Source of the DNA: Flavobacteriaceae bacterium Ga0077528
GTDB taxonomy: Bacteria; Bacteroidota; Bacteroidia; Flavobacteriales; Flavobacteriaceae
Assembly: GCA_001464475.1 (NCBI GenBank)
Contig: LNDX01000011.1
Location: forward strand, 41,445-105,444
Reading direction: 5' to 3'
Length of the DNA: 64,000 nucleotides
Shown: piece after piece, positions 1 through 7,929 of the stretch
How positions within the stretch are numbered: position 1 is the stretch's first letter
Layout: each line of letters opens with the position of its first letter
Made by a program: the position numbers and the translations under genes
The notes under the pieces: generated by a model
What the model was told of the DNA's origin: nothing
The model's database searches: none
The model's input: the letters and a program-made list of their open reading frames with translations, nothing else

Positions 1-2
1 TA

Positions 3-983
3 ATCGTTGCCAATGAAGGCGAACCTGATGTGGTTCAAATTTCGGGCGGCGAACCAACGGTGCATCCGCAGTTTTTTGAAATTATGGATATTGCCAAAAG
101 CAAACCTATCAAACATTTGATGTTAAACACCAACGGAATCCGAATTGCAAAGGATATTTCATTTGTAGAAAAACTCGCAAGTTACATGCCTGATTTCGAG
201 ATTTATCTGCAATTTGATAGTTTCAAACCCGAAGTTTTAGAAAAATTACGAGGTGAAGATTTAACCGAAGTGCGTAAGCAAGCCATTGAAAATTTGAATC
301 ATTTTAATCTTTCTACAACTTTAGTAATTACGTTACAAAAAGGCGAAAACGATGATGAAATTGGTAAAATTCTTGAATATGCTGTAAAACAAAAATGTGT
401 TCGTGGAGTAACGTTTCAACCGACACAAGTCGCCGGACGAAATGACAATTATGATGATGCAACAGGAAGAATAACATTGACTGAAGTTCGAAGAAAAATC
501 TATGAGCAATATCCAATTTTCACACCACAAGATTTGATTCCTGTGCCTTGCAATCCTGATGCTTTATGTATGGCTTATGCTTTGAAAATGGACGATCAAG
601 TAATTCCGATGACTCATTTATTGAATCCCGAAGATTTATTGAATACTACCAAAAACACTATCGTTTATGAAAACGATGAGGATTTAAAAAATCATTTAAT
701 AACAATGTTCAGCACTGGAATTTCTGTGGATTGTGCTGAGGATACTTTTGGAGAATTAATGTGCTGTTTGCCAAGAGTAAAATCGGATAGTTTGCATTAT
801 GATAATTTGTTTAGAATCATCATTATGAACTTTATGGATGCCAGTGATTTTGATGTTCGAGCGGTAAAAAAATCATGCGTTCATATTGTTGATAAACGCT
901 ATAAATTAGTGCCTTTTGAAACGATGAATTTATTTTACAGAGATAATAAAATTGAGGAAATAAGAGAAAAATTAAATCGATAG
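3..983 (+). CDS. Radical SAM protein, 5'-truncated by the window edge
   Basis: The reading frame is open from base 3, so the gene starts upstream; a GTG at 30 is internal. The visible part begins with an ISGGEPTVHP segment, the GGE-type SAM-binding motif of radical SAM TIM barrels. The CxxxCxxC iron-sulfur motif would lie before the window. The C-terminal half carries conserved-looking cysteine clusters (PCNPDALC, DCAEDTFGELMCC, KKSC). This layout resembles the MJ0619/Tes-type branch of radical SAM enzymes, which includes the archaeal tetraether lipid synthase. That assignment is from remembered family patterns and the substrate here is unknown. The stop lies one base before the first of four tiny membrane-protein genes, so co-transcription is likely. 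Confidence 0.85.
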   Translation: MVANEGEPDVVQISGGEPTVHPQFFEIMDIAKSKPIKHLMLNTNGIRIAKDISFVEKLASYMPDFEIYLQFDSFKPEVLEKLRGEDLTEVRKQAIENLNHFNLSTTLVITLQKGENDDEIGKILEYAVKQKCVRGVTFQPTQVAGRNDNYDDATGRITLTEVRRKIYEQYPIFTPQDLIPVPCNPDALCMAYALKMDDQVIPMTHLLNPEDLLNTTKNTIVYENDEDLKNHLITMFSTGISVDCAEDTFGELMCCLPRVKSDSLHYDNLFRIIIMNFMDASDFDVRAVKKSCVHIVDKRYKLVPFETMNLFYRDNKIEEIREKLNR

Positions 984-984
984 T

Positions 985-1191
985 ATGGAACATATTTTCA
1001 AAATAGCCTTGGTCATCATTTTTGTTTGTGTGATTACTTTTTTTGCAGGCGTTGTAAAGTTATTTCAAAACAAAGATTCAAATTCGACTGCCATCAAAAT
1101 GATTTTGTTTTCATTATTAACAATAATAATTATGCTTGTAATAGGAATTTCAGCTTGTTTTTCAAATTTAAAAATTGGTGGAATTCATTAA
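985..1191 (+). CDS. Small two-TM membrane protein, copy 1 of 4
   Basis: A 68-residue protein with two hydrophobic helices (about 5-25 and 39-58) joined by a short polar loop (FQNKDSNSTAIK). It ends in a conserved-looking tail, IGISACFSNLKIGGIH. No family is recognised. Three further copies with the same size, helix spacing and a Gly-x-Gly/Ala-x-Cys tail follow head to tail, so these are probably tandem duplicates. The start is the ATG immediately after the radical SAM stop, which suggests translational coupling. Function unknown. Confidence 0.6.
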   Translation: MEHIFKIALVIIFVCVITFFAGVVKLFQNKDSNSTAIKMILFSLLTIIIMLVIGISACFSNLKIGGIH

Positions 1192-1195
1192 TAGA

Positions 1196-1381
1196 ATGGA
1201 AATTATTTCAATGTTGGCAGGACTTTTGTTTTTTATAAGCTTAGTAGGCTTATTGGTCGGATTTATTTTAGTCTTATCAAAAAAAGAACAAGATAAAAAA
1301 GTTGGAATTCAAATTTTACAATATTCAGTTATAGGATTACTTGTTGGTTATGGTACCTGTGCTGTACTTTTTAAATGGTAA
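1196..1381 (+). CDS. Small two-TM membrane protein, copy 2 of 4
   Basis: A 61-residue protein from the ATG at 1196 (MEIISMLAG); an in-frame TTG at 1175 is less likely because it overlaps copy 1. Two hydrophobic helices flank a charged loop (SKKEQDKKVGIQI). The second ends in VGYGTCAVLFKW, matching the G-x-G-T-C tail of its neighbours. It lies 4 bases after copy 1 and 6 before copy 3, consistent with one transcript. No known domain is recognised. Confidence 0.55.
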   Translation: MEIISMLAGLLFFISLVGLLVGFILVLSKKEQDKKVGIQILQYSVIGLLVGYGTCAVLFKW

Positions 1382-1387
1382 AATATT

Positions 1388-1582
1388 ATGAAAGAAACAT
1401 TAGTTGCAATCGGAATATTTCTTGCAATAATAAGTGTTATGGCATTTGTTGTTGGATTCGTTATGATATTTTTTGAAAGTAGAAGAAAACTTGGTTTAAA
1501 AGTTATGTTGTTTTCTGTAATAGGATTTATCATTGGTTTTGGAACTTGTTTTGCCAATTTTTCATTAGGTGGAATGCATTAA
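1388..1582 (+). CDS. Small two-TM membrane protein, copy 3 of 4
   Basis: A 64-residue protein with two hydrophobic segments around a basic loop (FFESRRKLGLKVM). The tail IGFGTCFANFSLGGMH closely parallels the end of copy 1 (ACFSNLKIGGIH), which supports common ancestry. It is the third member of the tandem set behind the radical SAM gene. Function unknown. Confidence 0.6.
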   Translation: MKETLVAIGIFLAIISVMAFVVGFVMIFFESRRKLGLKVMLFSVIGFIIGFGTCFANFSLGGMH

Positions 1583-1592
1583 ATTAAAAAAA

Positions 1593-1781
1593 ATGGAAAT
1601 TTTCTTACTCATATTACTTTTCATACTATTAATAATCAGCCCAATAACTTTACTAATTGGTTTGTACAAAGTACTTTTTCAAAAAGAAGATAAAAAGTTT
1701 GGAATTCAGCTTCTTACCTACTCTTTAATTGTAATAATCATTGGATTTGGTTCTTGTATAGCCTTTGATATAAATCCATAA
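1593..1781 (+). CDS. Small two-TM membrane protein, copy 4 of 4
   Basis: A 62-residue protein from the ATG at 1593 (MEIFLLILLF); an in-frame ATG at 1569 would overlap copy 3. Two hydrophobic helices surround a charged loop (FQKEDKKFGIQL), and the tail IGFGSCIAFDINP repeats the GFG-(T/S)-C signature. The KKxGIQ loop is shared with copy 2, so copies 2 and 4 may be the closest pair. Function unknown. Confidence 0.55.
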   Translation: MEIFLLILLFILLIISPITLLIGLYKVLFQKEDKKFGIQLLTYSLIVIIIGFGSCIAFDINP

Positions 1782-1864
1782 TATCATGAAGGATTTAACT
1801 TTAACTAATGATTAACAATGTTTTTAGATACAACATTCTACATTTGTTTTGAAAAATATTTTTG

Positions 1865-3274
1865 ATGAAAAGTTTGCCCTTAATGAAATCATTTTTAATA
1901 CCTACACTTCTTCTAATCCTGATGAGTTCTTGTAAAAAAGAATTTTCTGGTGATAATTATGTCGCCTATTTTGGTGGTGAGGTTGCAAATCCGAACAATC
2001 CTTATGTACTTTTTTGTAAAAACAATGTAGTAATTGATACCATTTTATTAAACAAAGACAATACTTTTTTTAAGAAATTTGATTCTTTAACTCCTGGTTT
2101 ATATTCCTTTAAACACGAACCTGAATACCAATATGTTTATTTTGATAAAAACGATAGTATAAAAGTTCATATTGATTCTAAAGATTTTGACGAATCTATT
2201 ATCTTTTGTGGAAGAGGTGATCGAAAAAATAATTTCTTAATGGAAATGTATTTAAGAAATGAAAAGGATAAGAACAATATGTTTGAAACTTTTGATTATC
2301 CTTTTGAAAAATTTGACACTTACATCAATAAAACGAATTCTGATAATGAAAAATTCTACAAATCAAGAAAAGAAGAAATAAAATGGAGCGACGAATTTGA
2401 TGTATATGCAAGTGGTATCGTTAAATTTCCTCATTATACCAAAAAAGAAATCTATCCTATCATTCACAAAATGAGAACTGGAGACGATGTTTTATCTAAA
2501 TTACCTAAAAATTATTATGCTTTTAGAGATGAAATAGATTACAGCAATGAGGCATTAACAGAATTTTCTCCTTTTGTAATGTATCTTGACCACATGCTTA
2601 ATAATGTTGGCGCAATTAACTACCATAATCATTTGTCTGATTGTGATTTGGCATTAAAAATGAACATCAACAAATTAAACATTGCTGATACCTTAATAAA
2701 AAATGAAAAAGTAAAAAATATTGTTTTAAACAATATAGCTTTCCGTTATTTAATGGAAGATCAAAATGTTGTCAATAATACAGAATTTCTGAAAACCTAT
2801 CATAAATATTCAACCGATAAGAGTAAGAAAAATGAAATTCTGAAAATTGGAAATGCCATACAATTGCTAACAGAAGGCAAAACATTACCAGAAGTTCAAC
2901 TTATTGATGCAAAAGGCAACAAAATTTCTTCAAATGATTTAATAAATAAAAATACGGTGCTTTTCTTTTGGTCGGAAAAGCTTAACTCGCATTTAATTGC
3001 GGCACACAAAAAGGTTTTAACACTAAAAACTAAATATCCAAATTATAACTTTATTGCTATAAATCTTGATGATAACACAGAGCAATGGAAAACCGATTTA
3101 AAGAAATACAACTTTGGAAATATAACAGAATTAAAATGTGTGAATTTTGAAGATATAAGAGCTAAATGGGCGATTACAAAAGTACACAGAACTATAATCG
3201 TAAATGCTGACAAGACCATTAAGAATGGTTTTACCAATATGTTTGAAGTGAACTTTGAGGATGAATTGAAGTAG
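1865..3274 (+). CDS. Exported lipoprotein with a C-terminal thioredoxin-like domain
   Basis: A 469-residue protein. The N-terminus (MKSFLIPTLLLILMSSCKK) is a lipoprotein signal with lipobox LMSSC, so it should be anchored facing the periplasm or outer membrane. A second in-frame ATG at 1883 is an equally plausible start. The first third looks like the beta-rich N-terminal module common in Bacteroidetes TlpA-type lipoproteins. Residues about 330-465 resemble a thioredoxin/TlpA fold (LPEVQLIDAKGNKI, TVLFFWSEKLNSH). The position where active-site CxxC is expected reads SEKLNS, so disulfide reductase activity is doubtful. It may be a structural or binding derivative. It stands alone, separated from the following gene by a bidirectional terminator. 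Confidence 0.7.
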   Translation: MKSLPLMKSFLIPTLLLILMSSCKKEFSGDNYVAYFGGEVANPNNPYVLFCKNNVVIDTILLNKDNTFFKKFDSLTPGLYSFKHEPEYQYVYFDKNDSIKVHIDSKDFDESIIFCGRGDRKNNFLMEMYLRNEKDKNNMFETFDYPFEKFDTYINKTNSDNEKFYKSRKEEIKWSDEFDVYASGIVKFPHYTKKEIYPIIHKMRTGDDVLSKLPKNYYAFRDEIDYSNEALTEFSPFVMYLDHMLNNVGAINYHNHLSDCDLALKMNINKLNIADTLIKNEKVKNIVLNNIAFRYLMEDQNVVNNTEFLKTYHKYSTDKSKKNEILKIGNAIQLLTEGKTLPEVQLIDAKGNKISSNDLINKNTVLFFWSEKLNSHLIAAHKKVLTLKTKYPNYNFIAINLDDNTEQWKTDLKKYNFGNITELKCVNFEDIRAKWAITKVHRTIIVNADKTIKNGFTNMFEVNFEDELK

Positions 3275-3280
3275 TTTTTA

Positions 3281-3315
3281 GTGTTCAGTGTTCAGTGTTC
3301 AGTGTTCAGTGTTCA
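3281..3315. repeat. Tandem heptamer repeat (GTGTTCA)x5
   Basis: Five perfect back-to-back copies of GTGTTCA lie just after the lipoprotein stop and before the shared terminator. A looser word repeat (TTCGTAC/TTTGTAC) sits on the other side of the terminator at about 3392-3420. Copy number could vary by replication slippage. No coding or regulatory role is evident. Confidence 0.9.
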
Positions 3316-3350
3316 GTTGATAGTACAAATTTCGGAAATGTAATATAATA

Positions 3351-3384
3351 AAAAGGCGATTTTCAATTTGAAAATCGCCTTTTT
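3351..3384. terminator. Bidirectional rho-independent terminator
   Basis: A 13-bp perfect stem (AAAAGGCGATTTT with its complement), extended by one C:G pair around a 5-nt loop, is flanked by A and T tracts. It lies between the convergent lipoprotein gene and the transaldolase-family gene and can serve both strands. Confidence 0.9.
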
Positions 3385-3420
3385 TATAATTTCGTACTTC
3401 GTACTTCTAACTTTGTACTT

Positions 3421-4077
3421 TTACTTATTTCCCTTCTCGAAATCAGCAATAAATTGAGCTAATCCGATATCTGTTAAAGGATGTTTTAATAAACCTAAAA
3501 TAGCAGAAAGTGGTCCAGTCATAACATCAGCACCAATTTTTGCACAATTTACAATATGCATTGTGTGACGCACAGAAGCTGCAAGAATTTGAGTTTCATA
3601 ACCAAAGTTATCATAGATCTCTCTAATTTCTTGAATCAAGTTCAAACCATCAGTAGAAACGTCATCTAAACGACCGATAAATGGCGATACAAATGTTGCT
3701 CCAGCTTTAGCCGCTAACAATGCTTGTCCAGCAGAGAAAACTAAAGTTACATTAGTTTTAATTCCTTTATCTGTAAAATATTTACAAGCTTTAACTCCTT
3801 CTTTAGTCATTGGAAGTTTTACAACAATTTGAGGATGTAAATCGGCCAATTCTTCACCTTCTTTTACCATTCCGTCGTAGTCAACAGCATTTACTTCAGC
3901 ACTTACTTCACCATCAACAATATTGCAAATGTCAACGTAGTGTTTTAAAATGTTGTTTTTTCCTGTAATTCCTTCTTTAGCCATCAACGAAGGATTTGTT
4001 GTAACACCATCAAGAATTCCAAGCGATTGTGCTTCTTTAATGTCGTTCAAATTGGCTGTGTCAATAAAAAATTTCAT
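3421..4077 (-). CDS. fsa: Fructose-6-phosphate aldolase / transaldolase (TalC/MipB family)
   Basis: A 218-residue protein, the size of the short decameric FSA/TalC branch rather than classical transaldolase of over 310 residues. Diagnostic pieces are the FIDTAN start, GVTTNPSL, the Schiff-base lysine segment [19 protein letters not shown] and SPFIGRLDD. These enzymes transfer or cleave dihydroxyacetone units of sugar phosphates in the cytosolic non-oxidative pentose phosphate pathway. Sequence alone does not separate aldolase from transaldolase activity, and in Bacteroidetes this branch often serves as the transaldolase. It is monocistronic, ending at a strong terminator. Confidence 0.95.
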   Translation of the reverse strand: MKFFIDTANLNDIKEAQSLGILDGVTTNPSLMAKEGITGKNNILKHYVDICNIVDGEVSAEVNAVDYDGMVKEGEELADLHPQIVVKLPMTKEGVKACKYFTDKGIKTNVTLVFSAGQALLAAKAGATFVSPFIGRLDDVSTDGLNLIQEIREIYDNFGYETQILAASVRHTMHIVNCAKIGADVMTGPLSAILGLLKHPLTDIGLAQFIADFEKGNK

Positions 4078-4167
4078 AATATATAGTTAAGTTGTGTTTT
4101 ATTAAGATGCAAAATTACAAATTCAATTTCAATAATAAACTAATTACTAATCACTATTCACTAGGAA

Positions 4168-4971
4168 CTATAGCTTATAATGATTCATCAACATTTTCTC
4201 GTACATTTTATCAGGCAAAATTCTCTTTAAAACTATAGAAAACTTTTGCATAAATGCGCCTACTTTATAATGAATTTTAGGATTTGGATTCTGAATTATT
4301 TTATAAATAGCTTCTGCCATTTCATTTGGATTACTTCCGCTATCTACATGTTCATCCATTGTTTTCAACGTATTACCATACGGAATTTCATAAGCAGAAC
4401 CTTTGATTAATGGTGCATGAAAACGTCCTGCAGCAATATTGGTAGCAAAATCACCTGGAGCAACATTAGTAATATGAATTCCGAACGATTTTACTTCCAT
4501 TCGCAAAGCTTCGGTAATTAATTCTAAAGCACCTTTTGATGCCGAATAAATTCCTCTGTAAGGCAATCCCATATATCCAGCAATAGAAGTGATATTGATG
4601 ATTAAACCTGATTTTTGTAATCTCATTTGAGGCAAAACTGCTTTCATTACTTCAATTGGTCCAAAAAGATTGGTTTCGAAATTGTTTTTGATTTCTTCTG
4701 TCGGAATTTCTTCAATAGGTCCTGTAATTCCAACTCCGGCGTTATTAATAACAACGTCTATCCTACCCGATTTAGAAATTATTTCTTGAACTGCATTTTG
4801 AATACTTTCAACATTTCGAACATCCAAAGCAATCAACGGAAAAACCGAACCTTGAATTCGCTCTGGGTTTCTACTTGTTCCATAAACTACAAATCCTTTA
4901 GCATGAAGAAACTCACCGATAGATTTTCCAATTCCTGAAGAACCTCCGGTAATTAGTACTACTTTTTCCAT
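4168..4971 (-). CDS. Short-chain dehydrogenase/reductase (SDR)
   Basis: A 267-residue classical SDR. The Rossmann cofactor motif TGGSSGIGKSI is near residue 8, NNAGVG near residue 78, the catalytic Ser is in INITSIAGYMG, and the catalytic Tyr/Lys are in YSASKG. It probably reduces or oxidises an alcohol/ketone with NAD(P)H in the cytosol. The substrate cannot be named. Its start overlaps the end of the upstream VOC-protein gene by 13 bases, so the two are translationally coupled and may act on related substrates. Confidence 0.9.
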   Translation of the reverse strand: MEKVVLITGGSSGIGKSIGEFLHAKGFVVYGTSRNPERIQGSVFPLIALDVRNVESIQNAVQEIISKSGRIDVVINNAGVGITGPIEEIPTEEIKNNFETNLFGPIEVMKAVLPQMRLQKSGLIINITSIAGYMGLPYRGIYSASKGALELITEALRMEVKSFGIHITNVAPGDFATNIAAGRFHAPLIKGSAYEIPYGNTLKTMDEHVDSGSNPNEMAEAIYKIIQNPNPKIHYKVGAFMQKFSIVLKRILPDKMYEKMLMNHYKL

Positions 4972-5327
4972 AAATCTTGTCCGAATTGAATCATGTAACT
5001 GTTGTTGTCATATATAGCAAACTCGCGCATTCCCCAATCAAAATCCTCGATATCGTAAGCTACTTTTACTTTGTCTTTCAAATCATTCCACAAAGTATCA
5101 ACATCGTCTGTTTTAATATAAAATGTTCCTGAAAAATAAGGTCTTTCAAATGGTGTGTGTTCGTTTGGTTCGGCAATCATAATTTCACATTCGTCTTTAC
5201 TGACGGCTGCCCAACCCCATTCTTCACTTTGATTTCCACAAGTGAATCCTAAAATATCACAATAAAAATCTACTGTTTTTTGCAATTCTTTGGTCCAAAT
5301 CATTGGAACTATTGGCTGAAATTTCAT
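4959..5327 (-). CDS. VOC superfamily (glyoxalase/bleomycin-resistance fold) protein
   Basis: A 122-residue single-domain VOC protein. Typical features are the opening TVDFYCDILGF helix-strand unit, a second beta-alpha-beta-beta-beta repeat starting near FYIKTDDVDTLW, and the final REFAIYDNNSYMIQFGQ. Members of this fold include glyoxalases, dioxygenases and drug-binding proteins. The metal-ligand set is not clear enough to assign one. It is the first gene of a two-gene unit with the SDR, overlapping by 13 bases. Confidence 0.85.
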   Translation of the reverse strand: MKFQPIVPMIWTKELQKTVDFYCDILGFTCGNQSEEWGWAAVSKDECEIMIAEPNEHTPFERPYFSGTFYIKTDDVDTLWNDLKDKVKVAYDIEDFDWGMREFAIYDNNSYMIQFGQDLWKK

Positions 5328-5364
5328 TTTAAAATAATTATGGTATAAAGATATAAATTCTAAT

Positions 5365-6363
5365 TTAGATTATAGAAATTCCTAATCCTGGTTTTTCAGA
5401 AATTTGGATTGTACCGTTTACAATTTGACTTCCTTTTGCAATATCGTTTGCAACCAAATTGGCTCCATCTAAATCGGCAAAATCACATAATGGTGCCAAA
5501 ACAGAACCAGCAGAAATACCAACAGATGATTCTGTCATACAGCCAATCATAATTTGATACTTCAAACTTCTAGCCTTTTGAATCATATCCAATGCTGGAG
5601 TTAATCCACCACATTTTACTAATTTAATATTGATACTTTTAAAATGAGGTTTCAATTGTTCTAACGAAGTTATATCTTGACAATCTTCATCCGCCATCCA
5701 ATTGGAATGCAAATTAGCGTTTAAAATTTCATAATTTTCTTGACCTTTTTTCATAGGTTGTTCCAAGTAAGAAAACTTTTCTGAAGCGATTTCATTTTGC
5801 AACCAAATACAATTTTCTTTATCAAAACTTCCGTTGGAATCTAATGCAATATCATAACTTAATTCAAGTAAAGATTTAATCTCACTTTTATTGAAATGAT
5901 TGCACTTTACTTTAAATTTATTCCAAGAAGATTTCTTTATTTTCTGAATTTGATTTTCAATAGAATCAACACTTATAGTTATTGACGATTCAGGAAGTTG
6001 ATTTATTTCTATCGCATTTAATTCTAAAAACGATTTGTTTTCTAGTTTTCCAAATAAATCCCAATAAGCACAATCTAATGCCGAACGCAAGAAACTTGGT
6101 AAGTCTAAAGTCAATAAAAAAGTATAAAATTCAATAGGATGATTTATCTTTTGAAATTCAATTTGCTTTTTGATTACTTCTAACTTTTGAACAAAATCAT
6201 CTAAATTAATTTGATAATAATCAATTGCGGTACATTCACCATAACCAATTGTATTGTGACTTTTCAACGAAACTATTAATGCTTCTCTAAAAGTATAATT
6301 TCCGTAAGAAATAGAGAAAGTTTCCTTTAATTCTAATCGAACTATTTGCCAAGATAAATTCAT
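5365..6363 (-). CDS. Dipeptide epimerase (L-Ala-D/L-Glu epimerase type, enolase superfamily)
   Basis: A 332-residue protein. The longer in-frame start at 6477 was rejected because the first 38 codons run through the SRP RNA gene; the ATG at 6363 (MNLSWQIVRLELK) fits the family. Visible catalytic elements are the KFKVK lysine pair, metal ligands in IALDSNG, YLEQP and ADEDCQD, the second catalytic Lys in INIKLVKCGG, and GCMTESSVGISAG, typical of dipeptide epimerases. It is expected to epimerise dipeptides released in murein recycling, in the cytosol. The exact dipeptide specificity is inferred. Confidence 0.87.
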   Translation of the reverse strand: MNLSWQIVRLELKETFSISYGNYTFREALIVSLKSHNTIGYGECTAIDYYQINLDDFVQKLEVIKKQIEFQKINHPIEFYTFLLTLDLPSFLRSALDCAYWDLFGKLENKSFLELNAIEINQLPESSITISVDSIENQIQKIKKSSWNKFKVKCNHFNKSEIKSLLELSYDIALDSNGSFDKENCIWLQNEIASEKFSYLEQPMKKGQENYEILNANLHSNWMADEDCQDITSLEQLKPHFKSINIKLVKCGGLTPALDMIQKARSLKYQIMIGCMTESSVGISAGSVLAPLCDFADLDGANLVANDIAKGSQIVNGTIQISEKPGLGISII

Positions 6364-6442
6364 TAAAGGAGCGTTGAAGTTAATTTGTTTAATTACAAAC
6401 AAATATAAAAAATAAATTCCGAAACGAGTTCGGAATAAAAAG

Positions 6443-6541
6443 ATGGCAAGCGACCTACATCGCACCGCTACAACCACATACCTTTGCTATGTTCCCATCC
6501 TGGAGGATTCTGCAGGAGCTGGTCGTGTAGGACTTGCCGGT
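6443..6541 (-). ncRNA. ffs: Bacterial small SRP RNA (4.5S-like)
   Basis: The minus strand folds into one long hairpin. The closing stem GGCAAG/CTTGCC pairs 6533-6538 with 6445-6450. The tip carries the SRP domain IV signature: an AGG...AGCA asymmetric internal loop around a GGGAAC apical loop, within AGGATGGGAACATAGCA. A T-rich stretch follows the 3' end (about 6436-6442). A perfect Bacteroidetes promoter lies immediately upstream. This RNA pairs with Ffh to target membrane proteins co-translationally. End positions are estimated to within a few bases. Confidence 0.9.
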
Positions 6542-6542
6542 G

Positions 6543-6572
6543 CAAAGATACAATCTTTTTATATTTTTGCAA
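6543..6572 (-). promoter_or_regulatory. Promoter of the SRP RNA gene
   Basis: On the minus strand, TTG (6572-6570), a 19-nt spacer and TATCTTTG (6550-6543) match the Bacteroidetes housekeeping consensus (TTG, 17-23 nt, TAnnTTTG). The predicted transcript start falls at the first bases of the SRP RNA stem. Its TTG abuts the TTG of the divergent promoter, together forming TTGCAA. Confidence 0.75.
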
Positions 6573-6600
6573 GAAATTAACATCTTAAATAATACATTTG
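6567..6600 (+). promoter_or_regulatory. Promoter of the glutaminyl cyclase gene
   Basis: TTG at 6567-6569, a 23-nt spacer and a perfect TACATTTG at 6593-6600, 26 bases before the ATG. The spacer is at the long end of the accepted range. It is back to back with the SRP RNA promoter. Confidence 0.6.
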
Positions 6601-6625
6601 TATCTATAAATAGAATTAAAATCAG

Positions 6626-7669
6626 ATGAAAAATTATAAAGCATTAGCTGTCATTTTATTAGCCGGATTGTCTTTCAGTTGTAAAACTACTGATGAAGAT
6701 TTTTTTACCATAAATGAGAGCAAAATAAAAGCTCAATACACCACCGAAGACATTTTAAATCTTGAAGTTGATAATCCCAAAACTCAAAAAATTGATAGTG
6801 TTGTTTATACCATTAATGATAAAAAAGTGGGTTCTAGCAAAAGTAATTCTAGCTTTTCGTTTCCTTTAAAAAATCAAAAATTAGGATATCAAAATATTAA
6901 AGCTGCTATTCATTATGATGGTGCTACCGAATTAGATTCGACAAGAATTGAAGTTATTTCAAATTTGGAACCTAAAATTCTAAAATTTACACTTATAAAT
7001 ACTTATCCACATGACAACAAAGCTTATACACAAGGATTAGAGTTTTACAATGGTGTTTTATATGAAGGAACTGGACAAAGAGGAGAATCTACTCTAAGAA
7101 AAACGAATTACAAAACAGGAAATATTGATCTAAAAATAGATTTAGAGCCTCGTTTTTTTGGTGAAGGAATTACTTTCTTAAACGATAAAATATACCAACT
7201 TACTTGGGAAGAAACTACCGCTTTTGTTTATGATGCCAAAACATTGAAAAAAATAAAAGAACTTCCTTATGCTAAAAAAATTGAAGGTTGGGGATTAACT
7301 AATGATGGTAAGTATTTATATCAATCGGATGGTTCTGAAAAAATTTATAAGTTAAATCCAGAAGATTTGAGTGTTGTTGATTATGTGAATGTTTATTCAA
7401 AAGATACCAAAGTAAAATCGCTAAACGAATTAGAATGGGTTGATGGAAAAATTTACAGCAATGTTTACCAAAAAAATGCCATTGTAATTATAAATCCAAC
7501 TAATGGTGTTGTAGAAGGAGTTATTAACTTGGCAGAATTAGAAAGCAAAACTACACCTATCGCAGAAAGAGATGTTCTAAACGGAATTGCCTATAATCCT
7601 GCGACTAAAACCTTTTTTGTTACTGGAAAAAATTGGGATAAAATGTTTGAAATAAAAATAAATCAATAG
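6626..7669 (+). CDS. Glutaminyl-peptide cyclotransferase (glutamine cyclotransferase family) lipoprotein
   Basis: A 347-residue protein with a lipoprotein signal (LLAGLSFSC, Cys about residue 19). A beta-sandwich-like N-terminal part runs to about residue 120. The glutamine cyclotransferase five-bladed propeller follows, with YTQGLEFYNGVLYEGTGQRG, GEGITFLNDKIYQLTW, LNELEWVDGKIYSNVY and LNGIAYNPATKTFFVTGKNWDKMFEI. The family turns N-terminal Gln into pyroglutamate on peptides. In Bacteroidetes this can protect the N-termini of periplasmic proteins exposed after signal peptide removal. Followed 4 bases later by a small Cys-rich protein gene. Confidence 0.88.
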   Translation: MKNYKALAVILLAGLSFSCKTTDEDFFTINESKIKAQYTTEDILNLEVDNPKTQKIDSVVYTINDKKVGSSKSNSSFSFPLKNQKLGYQNIKAAIHYDGATELDSTRIEVISNLEPKILKFTLINTYPHDNKAYTQGLEFYNGVLYEGTGQRGESTLRKTNYKTGNIDLKIDLEPRFFGEGITFLNDKIYQLTWEETTAFVYDAKTLKKIKELPYAKKIEGWGLTNDGKYLYQSDGSEKIYKLNPEDLSVVDYVNVYSKDTKVKSLNELEWVDGKIYSNVYQKNAIVIINPTNGVVEGVINLAELESKTTPIAERDVLNGIAYNPATKTFFVTGKNWDKMFEIKINQ

Positions 7670-7673
7670 TCTG

Positions 7674-7913
7674 ATGAACAATAAAATGCCAAAATCTTGT
7701 CAAGAAAATTGGCTTGACCTTTCACCAAACGAAAAGGTTAGATTTTGTAATTTGTGTCAAAAAAACATATTTGACCAAACTACAGAAGGATCAGAATCTA
7801 ATGAAATAATATGCATGCGTTATGCTACTTCTGAAAACCATGTCAATAAAAAGTTTTCTCATAAGATAAAACAATTCATACTTTCAAGAATAAAAAAAAA
7901 CCGAGCTCACTAA
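7674..7913 (+). CDS. Small Cys-rich (zinc-knuckle-like) protein
   Basis: A 79-residue protein with a CxxC pair (RFCNLCQKNIFD) preceded by a Cys in SCQENW and followed by IICMRYAT. It resembles the short Bacteroidetes sequences of the pattern 'CxxxWxxMxxxxxGRFCxxCxKxVxD', usually annotated as hypothetical. The basic C-terminal tail (FILSRIKKNRAH) runs into the terminator hairpin, so the stop codon lies in its loop. It is co-transcribed with the glutaminyl cyclase gene. Function unknown. Confidence 0.65.
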   Translation: MNNKMPKSCQENWLDLSPNEKVRFCNLCQKNIFDQTTEGSESNEIICMRYATSENHVNKKFSHKIKQFILSRIKKNRAH

Positions 7914-7924
7914 CTCGGTTTTTT
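7895..7924. terminator. Bidirectional rho-independent terminator
   Basis: An 11-bp stem AAAAAACCGAG / CTCGGTTTTTT (7895-7905 with 7914-7924) and an 8-nt loop. It lies between convergent genes and contains the stop codon of the small Cys-rich protein. Confidence 0.88.
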
Positions 7925-7929
7925 AATTT

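Noticed and set aside
3281..3315. Possible CRISPR-like array
   Set aside because: The repeats are 7 bases and directly adjacent, without spacers. No cas genes are near.
6364..6477. N-terminal extension of the dipeptide epimerase
   Set aside because: The added 38 residues come from the SRP RNA region and do not fit the enzyme family, which starts at MNLSWQIVRL.
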